Assembly (NCBI GenBank): GCA_002027195.1
Contig: MWJO01000016.1
Location: forward strand, 39,296-103,295
Reading direction: 5' to 3'
DNA length: 64,000 nt
Source of the DNA: Streptomyces sp. GKU 895
Lineage (GTDB): Bacteria > Actinomycetota > Actinomycetes > Streptomycetales > Streptomycetaceae
This document shows, piece after piece, positions 39,835 through 48,893 of the stretch. The notes below the pieces were generated by a model. The model ran no database searches and had not been told where the DNA came from. It saw only the letters and a list, made by a program, of their open reading frames with translations. The first letter of the stretch is position 1; each line of letters begins with the position of its first letter. Made by a program: the position numbers and the translations under genes.

Positions 39835-40362
39835 TCAGGCTTCTCTGGTACGCGCGTAATGCCGCGACGCCTTCGCCCGGTTCCCGCACGCCGCCATCGA
39901 GCACCAGCGGCGCGTCCCGTTCCGTGAGGTGTCGAAGAAGTGCAGGATGCACGCCTCGTGGGCGCAGCCCCGGATGCGGTCGGGGGCGGTGGCGAGGAGC
40001 TGAAGGTAGTTGCGGGCGGCGAGCCAGGCGGGCCCCCACGCGGGGTCGCGGAACTCCGGGGCCTCGCCGGGCCCTTCGGCGGTGAGGGTGGCCCGGATGC
40101 GGCCGTGATCGAGTACGGCGTCCAGGGGTGCCGTCTCGCCCCCGTCGACGGCCTTCCGCAGCGCGTCCCGCGCCTGGAGGGTGTGCCGCAGGGTCGGCGC
40201 GTCGGCCGCGAACCGTCCGTCGAGCGCGTTGGCCGCCAGCCATACGGCGAGCCCGTCGCCGTCCCGGAGCAGGTCCTGGACGGCGCCTTCCCGCATCCAC
40301 CGCGTGTTGAGCAGGTCGAGGGCGAGGGGCTCGCCGGTGAGGGGGCGCGGGTCGGCTGACAT
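39835..40362 (-). CDS. CGNR zinc-finger (ABATE-domain) regulator
   Basis: A 175-residue protein with an N-terminal ABATE/stress-induced ligand domain (SADPRPLTGEPLALDLLNTR) and a C-terminal CGNR zinc finger: CAHEAC then CSMAACGNRAKASRHYAR. This family is thought to be transcriptional. ATG at 40362 begins MSADPRPL. It is divergent from a VOC-family gene, with an inverted repeat in the 120-bp spacer that could be its target. What it senses is unknown. Confidence 0.85.
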   Translation of the reverse strand: MSADPRPLTGEPLALDLLNTRWMREGAVQDLLRDGDGLAVWLAANALDGRFAADAPTLRHTLQARDALRKAVDGGETAPLDAVLDHGRIRATLTAEGPGEAPEFRDPAWGPAWLAARNYLQLLATAPDRIRGCAHEACILHFFDTSRNGTRRWCSMAACGNRAKASRHYARTREA

Positions 40363-40421
40363 GTGGGGGCTCCTTCGCTGCTAACCGCTCAAGAGTACGT
40401 GAGGGGTTGCGGCGACCGCAT

Positions 40422-40451
40422 CTAACCTTTAACGTACCTTACAGAGGTTAG
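40422..40451. promoter_or_regulatory. Inverted repeat in the CGNR/VOC spacer
   Basis: CTAACCT (40422-40428) and AGGTTAG (40445-40451) form an inverted repeat, with TTAA/TTAC also partly symmetric inside. A further CTAACC lies at 40381. The site is 34 bp before the VOC start. Candidate operator only. Confidence 0.5.
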
Positions 40452-40484
40452 CCATGAGGGCGGCCGTCTTCCCTGGGGAGAGTC

Positions 40485-40928
40485 ATGACCTTGCGCACCG
40501 GCCACGTCGGCCTGAACGTCACCGACCTCGACCGCTCGCTCGCCTTCTACCGGGACGTCCTGGGCTTCACGCTGATCGGCGAGGGCAAGGAGGAGGGCCG
40601 CCGGTACGCGTTCCTGGGCGACGGCTCGGCCCTCGTCCTCACGCTGTGGCAGCAGGCGGCCGACGGCTTCGCGGGCGACCGCGCCGGCCTGCACCACCTC
40701 GCCTTCGAGGCGGACTCGATCGAGCGGGTGCGGGAGTACGAGGCGGCCCTGCGGACGTACGGCGTGGACTTCGCCTACGAGGGGGTCGTCGCCCACCGCG
40801 AGGGCGCGGCGTCCGGCGGCATCTTCTTCCACGACCCGGACGGGACCCGGCTGGAGATCTCGGTGCCGAGCGGCGCCGAGGGCGCGTCGGCGCCCGTGGA
40901 GTCGGCTCCGACCTGCGGGTTCTTCTAG
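40485..40928 (+). CDS. VOC-family (glyoxalase/dioxygenase-like) protein
   Basis: A 147-residue protein with two beta-alpha-beta-beta-beta modules. The metal ligands expected for the fold are present: His in TGHVGLNVTDLDRS, His in AGLHHLAFEADS, and Glu in GTRLEISVPS. The motif FYRDVLGF is typical. It could be a glyoxalase, an antibiotic-resistance protein or an extradiol dioxygenase; sequence alone does not decide. ATG at 40485 follows GGGGAG. The FMN-binding gene starts two bases after its stop, so they are probably co-transcribed under the divergent CGNR regulator. Confidence 0.85.
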   Translation: MTLRTGHVGLNVTDLDRSLAFYRDVLGFTLIGEGKEEGRRYAFLGDGSALVLTLWQQAADGFAGDRAGLHHLAFEADSIERVREYEAALRTYGVDFAYEGVVAHREGAASGGIFFHDPDGTRLEISVPSGAEGASAPVESAPTCGFF

Positions 40929-40930
40929 AC

Positions 40931-41814
40931 ATGGGCACGTATCACGCGGGTTCGCGGGCCGTGCAGGACCGGGTGGGGGTGCGGGAGCGGGCGGACCATG
41001 TGGGCGCCTCGATCGGCGGGGGCATCAAGCCGGTCGCCGCCGCGTTCCTCGGCTCGCAGCCCTTGCTGGTCGTGGGTGCCGCGGACCGTCGACGGGCGAG
41101 GTCTGGGCGTCCGCGCTGCACGGACCGCCGGGATTCGTACGGGCGACCGGCCACCACCGGATGTCGGTGACAGGAGAGGTGGCAGCCGCGGACCCGCTCG
41201 CCCCGGCCCTCACCACCGACGGCACCCTGGTGGGCACGATCGCCCTCGACCCCCGCACCCGCCGCCGGATGCGCCTCAACGGCCGGCTCCGGCCCACGGA
41301 GCGGGGGTTCGTGGTGACGGCGGACCAGGTCTTCGCCAACTGCCCGAAGTATCTGCAGAAGAGGGAGTCGTACGAGGTGGTGCCCGACCGGACGGGGGAC
41401 GAAGCCCGGCACGGCTCCGAACTCACCCCTTCCCAGGAGGAGTTCATCACCGCGTCCGACACCTTCTTCCTGGCGACCGTCCACCCGGGCGGCGCCGACG
41501 CCAGCCACCGGGGCGGCAACCCCGGCTTCGTGCACGTCGCTTCACCGCGCGAGCTCGGCTGGCGGGACTACCCGGGCAACTCGATGTTCCTCTCCCTGGG
41601 GAACCTCGACGCCGACCCCAGGGCGGGCCTGCTGTTCCTGGACTGGACGAGCGGCACGACCCTCCAGCTCACGGGCGAGGCCCGGACGGAGTTCACGGGC
41701 GCCGAACGCCGGGTCCGCTTCACCGTCACGCAGGCCGTCGAACGGCCCTCGGCGATCCCGCTGCGCTGGTCGGCCCCCGAATACTCACCGGCCAATCCGG
41801 ACCCGGCGGGCTAA
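40931..41814 (+). CDS. Pyridoxamine 5'-phosphate oxidase-related FMN-binding protein (one-base frameshift)
   Basis: A 294-residue protein after adding one base near 41086 (GACCGTCG). The N-terminal part reads MGTYHAGSRAVQDRVGVRER to SQPLLVVGAADP, and the corrected join gives STGEVWASALHGPPGFVRAT before the long frame at 41161. The split-barrel flavin domain is visible as ASDTFFLATVHPGGADASHR and GNPGFVHVASPRELGWRDYP. It has internal symmetry typical of the PPOX family. It probably reduces a small molecule or acts in detoxification. It is flanked by a VOC protein and a Nudix hydrolase in the same direction. Confidence 0.78.
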
Positions 41815-41823
41815 CTTCCCTGT

Positions 41824-42267
41824 ATGCGCAAGAAGTTGAGGGTGGCGGCCTACGCCATATGCGTCCGTGACGACCAGATCCTCCTCGCCCGCTGGATCGA
41901 CGACGACGGCAAGCCGGAGTGGACCCTGCCGGGCGGCGGGACGGAGCACGGGGAGGATCCGTACGACACGGTGCTGCGGGAGGTGGAGGAGGAGACCGGG
42001 TATCTGGTCGAGATCACCGGCCTGCTCGGTGTGAACTCCTTCCGCCACCCCATCCCCCGCGGCCTCGGCCAGGACATCGACCAGCACCAGGTACGGCTCG
42101 TCTACGAGGCCCGCGTCACCGGCGGCGAGCTCCGCCACGAGATCGGCGGCTCCACGGACATGGCGGCCTGGCACCCCCTGACGGAGGTACCCGCCCTGAA
42201 CCGGGTCGGCCTGGTGGACGCGGGGCTCGCGCTGTGGCGGGAGCGGCCGGTGACGGGACGGCTGTAG
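41824..42267 (+). CDS. Nudix hydrolase
   Basis: A 147-residue Nudix protein. The Nudix box is GGTEHGEDPYDTVL then REVEEETGY, with all catalytic acidic residues. It removes a nucleoside-diphosphate-linked group from a small substrate; the exact substrate is unknown. ATG at 41824 lies 9 bp after the FMN-protein stop, so it belongs to the same run of genes. Confidence 0.92.
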   Translation: MRKKLRVAAYAICVRDDQILLARWIDDDGKPEWTLPGGGTEHGEDPYDTVLREVEEETGYLVEITGLLGVNSFRHPIPRGLGQDIDQHQVRLVYEARVTGGELRHEIGGSTDMAAWHPLTEVPALNRVGLVDAGLALWRERPVTGRL

Positions 42268-42503
42268 ACCCCTCCAGTACCCCGCGAGATGAACAGGGCG
42301 TGACCATCACCCCGTCCACAGGCGAGCCCTCGTAGACGGCCAGGGTCCCCCAAGATCCACGTACGGTGATCGGTGTCGGTCGTTGCCGTCTCGTTCACGT
42401 ACAGGTCATTCCCGGTGCCAACGATCCAGAGCGAGCGGGGAATTCGCGGCAGCGAGCGACCCGCGACCACTGCCGACGCGTTCGCACTCGGGGAGATCGC
42501 GCC

Positions 42504-44280
42504 ATGTCGCGCATACGCTCTGTCGCCACCTCCGCCCTGGCGGTCAACCGCCGTACCGTCCTCGCCGCCACCGGCGCCGCAGCCGTCTCCGCCGGCGTCG
42601 GTTACGCCCTGCGGCCCACCGACAGCCAGGCCGCCACCACCACGCCCGCCGCCGGCACCCCGGCGGAGGCGCCGGTCGCCCAGTCCCCGGCGGGCCCCGG
42701 CGGCCGCCCCCCCTCGCGCCCTACACCCGCGGCACCACGCTCGCCACCGTCGCCGCCCCGCGCACCTCCTCCGGCTTCCGCCGCCTCGGCGACGGCCCCG
42801 GCTGGGCGCGGGTCGTGCGCGGCGACCTCGCCGCCGCGAAGTCCGGCCGGGCCGGCCGCGTACCGCGCTGGCCGCGTTCGTGCAGCTCACCGACATGCAC
42901 ATCATCGACGCCCAGCACCCGATGCGCCTGGAGTACCTGCGCTCGACCGACGTGCACGCCTGGCGCCCCCAGGAGGCGCTGACCGTGCACGGCGCGATCG
43001 CCCTCGTGGAGCGGATCAACGCCCTGCGCGGCGCCCCCGTCACCGGCGCCCCGCTGCACTTCGCGATGACCACCGGCGACAACACCGACAACAACGCCAA
43101 GACCGAGCTGGAGTGGTTCCTGACGGTGATGAGCGGCGGCCGGATCAGCCCCAACTCCGGTGACCCGCGGCACTACGAGGGCGTCATGAACAGCGGCATC
43201 AAGCAGTACTGGCAGCCCGACGCCACCGTCCGCGACGCCGACAAGCAGCGCGGCTTCCCGCACCTCGCCGGCTTCCTCGCCGCCGCGATCCGCGAGCTCA
43301 ACAGCCCGGGTCTGAACCTGCCCTGGTACTCCACGGTCGGCAACCACGACGCCATGCCGCTCGGCTGCTACGGCTCCCACGCCGACCCCTGGCTCACCGA
43401 GTACGCGATGGGCGGCAAGAAGCTCATGAGCCTGCCGGCCGCCGAGGCGAAGAAGCTCCAGGACGCCATCAAGACGGCCAAGGACCCCAAGGGCGCCGGC
43501 TTCCGCGAGCTGCTCAAGGCGCACGCCCGTGACATGCGCTCGGTCACGCCGGACGAGGCGCGGGCGCCGTACACGCCGACCGAGTACCTCAAGGCCCACC
43601 TCGACCCGGCCCACCGCGGCCTCGGCCCCGTGGGCCACGGCTACTCCACCGCCAACCTCGACGCGGGCACCCAGTACTACTCCTTCCGTATCGCCGACGA
43701 CGTCATCGGCATCAGCCTCGACACCACCGACGCCGGCGGCCACTACGAAGGGTCCGTGGGGACCGCCCAGCTGAAGTGGCTGGAGAAGACCCTGAAGGAC
43801 AACAAGGACTCGTACGCGATCGTCTTCAGCCACCACACCAGCAAGTCGATGGACAACACCCGCCCCGACCCGGCCCGCCCCGGCGAGCGCCGCCACAGCG
43901 GTGCCGAGGTCGTGTCCCTGCTGTCCCGGCAGCGCAATGTGCTGGCGTGGGTGAACGGCCACATCCACCGCAACGACATCACCGCGCACAGCGGCTCCGG
44001 CGGCGGCCACGGCTTCTGGGAGATCTCCACCGCCTCCCACGTCGACTATCCCCAACTCGCCCGCGTCATCGAGCTGGTGGACAACAAGGACGGCACGCTC
44101 TCCCTGTTCACCACCTGCGTCGAGTCCTCCGCCCCGCACCGCACCGACTTCGCCGACCTCTCCCAGACCGGCCTCGCGGCGCTGTACCGCGAGCTGTCCT
44201 TCAACGCCCCGGGCGCCGGCACCACGCTGGGCGGCGCGGCGCGGGACCGCAACACGGAGCTGGTGCTGAAGAAGGGCTGA
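42504..44280 (+). CDS. Tat-exported metallophosphoesterase (TIGR03767/PPA1498-like, two frameshifts)
   Basis: A 592-residue protein after two one-base additions. One lies in the C7 run at about 42706-42712, restoring RPPLAPYTRGTTLATVAAPR; the other is near 42860, restoring RRTALAAFVQLTDMHIIDAQ. The twin-arginine signal is NRRTVLAATGAAAVSAGVGY. Metal-binding motifs: QLTDMHIID, TTGDNTDNN, STVGNHDAMP, IVFSHHT, NGHIHRND. It is exported by the Tat pathway as a folded metalloenzyme and is probably an extracellular phosphoesterase. ATG at 42504 follows GGGAG. The spacer 42268-42503 holds no gene and no clear box. Confidence 0.85.
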
Positions 44281-44372
44281 AACCCGCTCAACCGCAGCAC
44301 CCCTCTCAACCACGGATGATTCACCCGTGTCTCCTTCCCCGACCAGCAGCAATAGGCCGGAAGGGGAAGAGC

Positions 44373-45497
44373 ATGAGGACCGTACGGACGACTCTCGTGG
44401 CGGTGACGGCGGTGGTGCTGTCGGCGGCACTGGCGGCACCCGCGTTCGCCGCCCCGAGAGGCCACGGCGACCACGCGGCGACCCGCGAGGCGATCGAGGC
44501 CGCGGTGAAGGACGGCGTGCCCGGCGTGACGGTCACGGCGGGCAACTGGTCGGCGACCGCCGGCGTCGGCAACCTGCGCACCGGCGCGCCCCGTTCGGCC
44601 GACGACCGCTACCGCATCGGCAGCATCACCAAGACCTTCGTGTCGACGGTGCTGCTCCAGCTGGAGGCCGAGGGGCGGCTGTCGCTGGACGACACGGTGG
44701 ACACGTGGCTGCCGGGCGTGGTGCGGGGGAACGGCCACGACGGCAGCAAGATCACCCTCCGACAACTCCTCAACCACACCAGCGGCATCTACAACTACAC
44801 CGAGGACAAGGCGTTCGTCCGGACGTACTTCACGGCGGACGGCTTCTTCAAGCACCGCTACGACACCAGGTCGCCGCGGGACCTGGTGGCGATCGCCATG
44901 ACCCACGAGCCGGAGTTCACACCGGGCGCGAAGTGGCAGTACTCCAACACCAACTACATTCTCGCGGGCATGGTGATCGAGAAGGTGACGGGAGCGCCGT
45001 ACGGCGAAGAGATCCGGCGGCGGATCATCGCGCCCCTCGGCCTGCACGCCACCTCCGTCCCCGGCACCCGCGCCACCGTCCCGCAGCCCAGCAGCCGCGC
45101 CTACTCCAAGCTCGCGGAGACGACGACGGGACCGACGTACGACGTCACGAAGCTCAACCCGTCCCTCGCGGGCTCCGCGGGCGAGATGATCTCCGACTCC
45201 AAGGACCTCAACCGCTTCTACGCGGCCCTGCTGAAGGGGCGGCTGCTGCCGCCGGAGCAGCTGAAGGAGATGAAGACGACCGTGCCGACCGGCGGACCCG
45301 GCCAGTACGGTCTCGGCATCGCGGGTGTCCCCCTCAGCTGCGGCCTGCGCGTCTGGGGTCACGACGGCGGCATCCACGGGTCCCAGACAGTGGCGCTGAC
45401 CAGCGGCGACGGCCGGCATTCCGTCGCCTTCAACTTCAACGGCGACTGGTCGGGGGACGCGGTCGCGGTGGCCGAGGCGGAGTTCTGCGGAGAGTAG
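44373..45497 (+). CDS. Exported serine hydrolase (beta-lactamase/D-Ala-D-Ala carboxypeptidase family)
   Basis: A 374-residue class C beta-lactamase-fold enzyme. The Sec signal peptide ends at AAPAFAAPRG. The active-site motifs are SITK (GSITKTF, nucleophile Ser), YSN in WQYSNTNYILAG, and HDG in RVWGHDGGIHG. This set is that of Streptomyces R61-like D,D-peptidases. The substrate may be cell-wall peptide or an ester. ATG at 44373 follows AAGGGGAAGA. It lies 92 bp after the phosphoesterase gene. Confidence 0.9.
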   Translation: MRTVRTTLVAVTAVVLSAALAAPAFAAPRGHGDHAATREAIEAAVKDGVPGVTVTAGNWSATAGVGNLRTGAPRSADDRYRIGSITKTFVSTVLLQLEAEGRLSLDDTVDTWLPGVVRGNGHDGSKITLRQLLNHTSGIYNYTEDKAFVRTYFTADGFFKHRYDTRSPRDLVAIAMTHEPEFTPGAKWQYSNTNYILAGMVIEKVTGAPYGEEIRRRIIAPLGLHATSVPGTRATVPQPSSRAYSKLAETTTGPTYDVTKLNPSLAGSAGEMISDSKDLNRFYAALLKGRLLPPEQLKEMKTTVPTGGPGQYGLGIAGVPLSCGLRVWGHDGGIHGSQTVALTSGDGRHSVAFNFNGDWSGDAVAVAEAEFCGE

Positions 45498-45583
45498 CTG
45501 CGCCGACCCGGATACGAAGCACTGCGTTCATCCGGGCGTAACGTCCGTACCGCCTCATATCGGCTAACCCGCAGTTCACGGGG

Positions 45584-46798
45584 ATGGCTCGATCTGAGTG
45601 CAAGGCGGGTGGTCGTGTGCGTACGGGACACAGACTGCGAGTGTTGTCGGTCTACGAGGGGTTCTTCTCCGGCGGTGCCCGGATCGTGCACACCGATGTG
45701 GTGCTGGGCCTGGTGGAGGGCGGCCAGCAGCACCAGGTGCTCAGTGTGCACGCGGAGGTGTACCGGGAGGCCACCCGCCAGCGGATGCAGGACGACGCGT
45801 GCCATCGCGCGCTGACCTCCGCGGGCGTGGGGGTCAGCGCACTCGACCGCAGGCAGGGCGATCCGGCCGCCTTCACCGGGCCGGACCTGGCCGAAACGGC
45901 GAGGGCGATGGCGGCGGCGGACGTCATCCTGTCCCTGAAGGAACAGCCGCTGGCCTTGCTGAACCAGTCCGGCCTGCCGCGCCGCCCGGTCGTGGTCTGC
46001 CTGCACCGCTCGGACCCGCAGAACCAGGGCGAGGCGCTGGACGCGCTGAAGGCGGCCATCGCCGACGGCACGGTCGCGGCCGCCGTCTGCTGTGCGGAGT
46101 CGACCAGAGCGGCGTACCAGGCGGCGGGCATCCCCGCCGAGCTCCTGCACGTCATCCCCAACGGCGTCGACCTGCTCCGCTTCCGCCCGGACGCGGCCCG
46201 CCGCCGGGCGCTCCGCGAGGACCTGCGCATCCCGGCGTCGGCCCCCGTGGTCGTGTTCGCCGCCCGCTACGACGCGATGAAGAACGTCCCGCTGTTCCTG
46301 CGGGCGGCGAAGGAGTGGCTGGACCGGGAGCCGGCCGGGCACATCCTGATGTGCGGGGCGGGCATGACACCGGCCAACGCGGACCTGGTGGCGGAGCTGG
46401 ACTCGCTGGACCGTGCCCGTCTGCATCTGCTGGGCGTGCGCCGGGACATGGAGACGGTGTACGCGGCCTCGGACGTGGTCGCCCTGACCTCCGCCTGGGG
46501 CGAGGCGGCCCCGCTCTGCCTCATCGAGGGCATGATGTGCGGCGCGGTACCGGTGACGACGGACGTCGGCGACAGCGCGGCGATCGTGGCGGGCCACGGC
46601 TTCGTGACCCCGCCGGACCCGAGGGCGATCGCCGCGGCCTGGACGGAGGCGGTGGCCGCACGCCCGGACCTGGCGGGCGCCCTCGCGGCGAGCCGCGAAC
46701 GCTTCAGCCGTACGAGGATGATCGCGTCGTACGCGGCCCTGCTGGACGGCATCCACACGGCCGCGACCCCCCGCCGGAGCCTCCCGGAGCCGCTGTGA
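45584..46798 (+). CDS. Group 1 glycosyltransferase (GT4)
   Basis: A 404-residue GT-B fold glycosyltransferase. It shows VLSVYEGFFSGGARIVHTDV near the acceptor site, NGVDLLRFRPDAARR at the domain boundary, FAARYDAMKNVPLFLRAAKE, and the donor-binding EGMMCGAVPVTTDVGD with the Glu-rich EX7E region. No membrane segment is present. It is probably involved in cell-surface glycan or secondary metabolite glycosylation. A GTG at 45617 is an alternative start that would cut 11 residues. Confidence 0.85.
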   Translation: MARSECKAGGRVRTGHRLRVLSVYEGFFSGGARIVHTDVVLGLVEGGQQHQVLSVHAEVYREATRQRMQDDACHRALTSAGVGVSALDRRQGDPAAFTGPDLAETARAMAAADVILSLKEQPLALLNQSGLPRRPVVVCLHRSDPQNQGEALDALKAAIADGTVAAAVCCAESTRAAYQAAGIPAELLHVIPNGVDLLRFRPDAARRRALREDLRIPASAPVVVFAARYDAMKNVPLFLRAAKEWLDREPAGHILMCGAGMTPANADLVAELDSLDRARLHLLGVRRDMETVYAASDVVALTSAWGEAAPLCLIEGMMCGAVPVTTDVGDSAAIVAGHGFVTPPDPRAIAAAWTEAVAARPDLAGALAASRERFSRTRMIASYAALLDGIHTAATPRRSLPEPL

Positions 46799-46871
46799 GG
46801 GGGCCCGCGAGGCCGGACGCGGCGGCGTTCCGGTCGTGACGCTTGTCAGTGGGCTCCGCTTGGATGGGGGC

Positions 46872-47534
46872 ATGTCCGTTCACGCCCTGATCAGCCGCCT
46901 GCCCGCGATACCGGTCCTCCGCGACCGCTCCCGGGCCCTGGCCGTGCTCGACGCCGTCCTGTCTCCCGACTGGGAGGACCGGTACTTCTCCTACGCCGCC
47001 CGCTGGTCGCCCACCGAGGAGATGGCGTCGATGCGGGACGGCAGCGGCAACGAGTACGCGATCGTGTTCTCGCCGGCCGGCGCCTACGCCCGAGGCTTCG
47101 ACCACGAGTCGCCGATGAGCCCCTACGCGAGGGAGGACCACGAGCCCTGGCCCGGCCTCTTCGACGGGCTCCCCGAGGTGTTCCGGCCGTATGTCACCGA
47201 GCCGTCCTTCACCGACGAGAACGGGACCCCGCTGGCCACGGTGTGCTTCTGGCGGGAGGCGGTCGACACCGCCTGGCGCGCGGGCGCGGTCGAGGCGGCC
47301 GAGGAGGACGACGGCAGCGCCGAGTGGCTCTTCGAAGTGCTGCTCGACGGACGGCCCGAGGGATACCGGGAGTTCGCCGAGGAGTACTACGAGACCGAGG
47401 TGGACCTCGACGCCGTACGCCATGTCTGGGAGCTGCGTCCGCTGACCCAGGCCGTGGTCTCCCGGCTGAACCCGGCCCTGTCCCTGGGCGACCTGGAAAA
47501 GGAGCTGTCCCTGATCGGCTACCCGGCGTCCTGA
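46872..47534 (+). CDS. Conserved hypothetical protein
   Basis: A 220-residue soluble acidic protein starting MSVHALISRLPAIPVLRDRS. Visible segments: MRDGSGNEYAIVFSPAGAYA, YAREDHEPWPGLFDGLPEVF, and a C-terminal LGDLEKELSLIGYPAS. I recognise no named domain. ATG 46872 with GGGGGC upstream is preferred over an in-frame start at 46836. A very strong hairpin follows, and the next gene converges. Confidence 0.75.
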   Translation: MSVHALISRLPAIPVLRDRSRALAVLDAVLSPDWEDRYFSYAARWSPTEEMASMRDGSGNEYAIVFSPAGAYARGFDHESPMSPYAREDHEPWPGLFDGLPEVFRPYVTEPSFTDENGTPLATVCFWREAVDTAWRAGAVEAAEEDDGSAEWLFEVLLDGRPEGYREFAEEYYETEVDLDAVRHVWELRPLTQAVVSRLNPALSLGDLEKELSLIGYPAS

Positions 47535-47545
47535 TCCGCGCGCAC

Positions 47546-47588
47546 GAGGAGGGGCCGCCCGGTCCCCTCCGCCCGGCGGCCCCTCCTC
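47546..47588. terminator. Strong bidirectional terminator
   Basis: A perfect 14-bp stem: GAGGAGGGGCCGCC at 47546-47559 with its complement at 47575-47588, loop 15 bases, between two convergent genes. Confidence 0.9.
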
Positions 47589-47617
47589 TCCCCTCCTGGT
47601 CCTGCCCCGGTCCGTCA

Positions 47618-48664
47618 CTACCGGGGCAGCACCACGACATACGCGGCCGGATCGCGGTCGCCGGACGCCATCAGGGCCGTACGGACCACGGCCGCCTGCT
47701 GTTCCATCGACTCGCGGAGCTTCTTCGGGGTGATGTGGACGACCGTGATGCCGAGGCGCTCCAGGTGCTCGCGCTTGCGGGCGTACTCCGACCACAGCGC
47801 GTCTTCGTCCTGGCGCGGGGCACGGGTGTCCAGTTCGACGGCGACCGCCTGCTCGGGCCAGTACGCGTCCAGGCCGCCGAGGTGCGGGCCGCCGGGCAGG
47901 CGCAGGTCGACGTTCCACACCGGGTCCGGCAGGCCGTGTTCGCGGACCATGCGGTAGAGGCGGTCCTCCGCGATCGCCCGGCCCTCGGCGAGCAGGGAGT
48001 CCACCGCGTCCACCACGTGCGGGCGGGACAGCAGCTTCGCCGCGTTCAACTCCCGTACCACCGCCGCCGGTTCGCAGTGACCGCCGCGGACGGCCTCGGT
48101 GAGCAGCCGGCGTACCGCGCCCGCGTCCGTCAGTTCCGACACCGCGTCCGCCAGCGCCCGCGGCACCGGCGCCACCGGGACGCCCGTCACCTGCTGCGGG
48201 GTGGGCAGGGACGCCGTACGGACGATCCGCGCGCTGCCCGTCGAGCGCAGCCGGCGCAGCCTCGGCACCAGCACGTCGATCTTGTCGACGGACATCAGCG
48301 GCGGCGAGGACGTGAACCCGTGCAGGGTCAGGGCCGCGAGGCCGGTCAGCATGGCCTCCGTGTACGTCGGGGCGTGCGCCTCCTCCGCGCCGGGCTGCGC
48401 CGGGACCCCCGCCGGGCGCTCCTTCGCCGCGTACATCAGGACCGCGTGCAGCCGCTCCTCGCTGGTCGGCGGGCCGGGGTGGAGCAGGATCACGCCCGGG
48501 AGGATCTGCTGCCAGGGGCCGCCGGGGCGGCACTGCTCGTTCACGTCGGCCGGCGAGACGCCGTGCGTGCGCAGCTGCGCCGTCGTCATCACCCGGCGGT
48601 GCACCTCCGAGAGGTGGCGGACCGGGCGGGGGGAGAGCGGGGGGACCGGGGTGTTGGGGTTCAT
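47618..48664 (-). CDS. AbiEi-like winged-helix plus DUF559-type nuclease-fold protein
   Basis: A 348-residue protein. The N-terminal part (MTTAQLRTHGVSPADVNEQC and PWQQILPGVILLHPGPPTSE) reads like the winged-helix of AbiEi-type transcription regulators. The C-terminal part (LDAYWPEQAVAVELDTRAPR, then YARKREHLERLGITVVHITP) matches the DUF559/Vsr-like PD-(D/E)XK nuclease fold: D in LDAYWP, E in VELD. This combination recurs in actinobacteria but its role is not established. ATG at 48664; a downstream ATG (MTTAQL) is possible. It is monocistronic, with a terminator on either side, and has no visible toxin partner. Confidence 0.7.
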   Translation of the reverse strand: MNPNTPVPPLSPRPVRHLSEVHRRVMTTAQLRTHGVSPADVNEQCRPGGPWQQILPGVILLHPGPPTSEERLHAVLMYAAKERPAGVPAQPGAEEAHAPTYTEAMLTGLAALTLHGFTSSPPLMSVDKIDVLVPRLRRLRSTGSARIVRTASLPTPQQVTGVPVAPVPRALADAVSELTDAGAVRRLLTEAVRGGHCEPAAVVRELNAAKLLSRPHVVDAVDSLLAEGRAIAEDRLYRMVREHGLPDPVWNVDLRLPGGPHLGGLDAYWPEQAVAVELDTRAPRQDEDALWSEYARKREHLERLGITVVHITPKKLRESMEQQAAVVRTALMASGDRDPAAYVVVLPR

Positions 48665-48779
48665 GCAGCGGGGGATTCCCGCCGCCGGACCGGCCTCTAA
48701 CCGCTGTTACATGCCTGTCGATAAATGCGGACAACACGGTACTAAAGGACGGGTGTTCGGATGCCGAGTAGGCGGCGAA

Positions 48780-48812
48780 AACCCCTGGTCCGAACGGGGT
48801 GGACCAGGGGTT
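48780..48812 (-). terminator. Terminator of the second aminopeptidase gene
   Basis: AACCCCTGGTCC (48780-48791) pairs perfectly with GGACCAGGGGTT (48801-48812), loop 9 bases. On the minus strand it is followed by TTT, and it lies 80 bp beyond the aminopeptidase stop. Confidence 0.88.
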
Positions 48813-48893
48813 ACGGCCGTTATTGACTGAACTTCGTAACGGCTACCTACCGCCCAAGCTCAGGGCAGAGCTCGGGCGTCGAAGAGCGGATGG

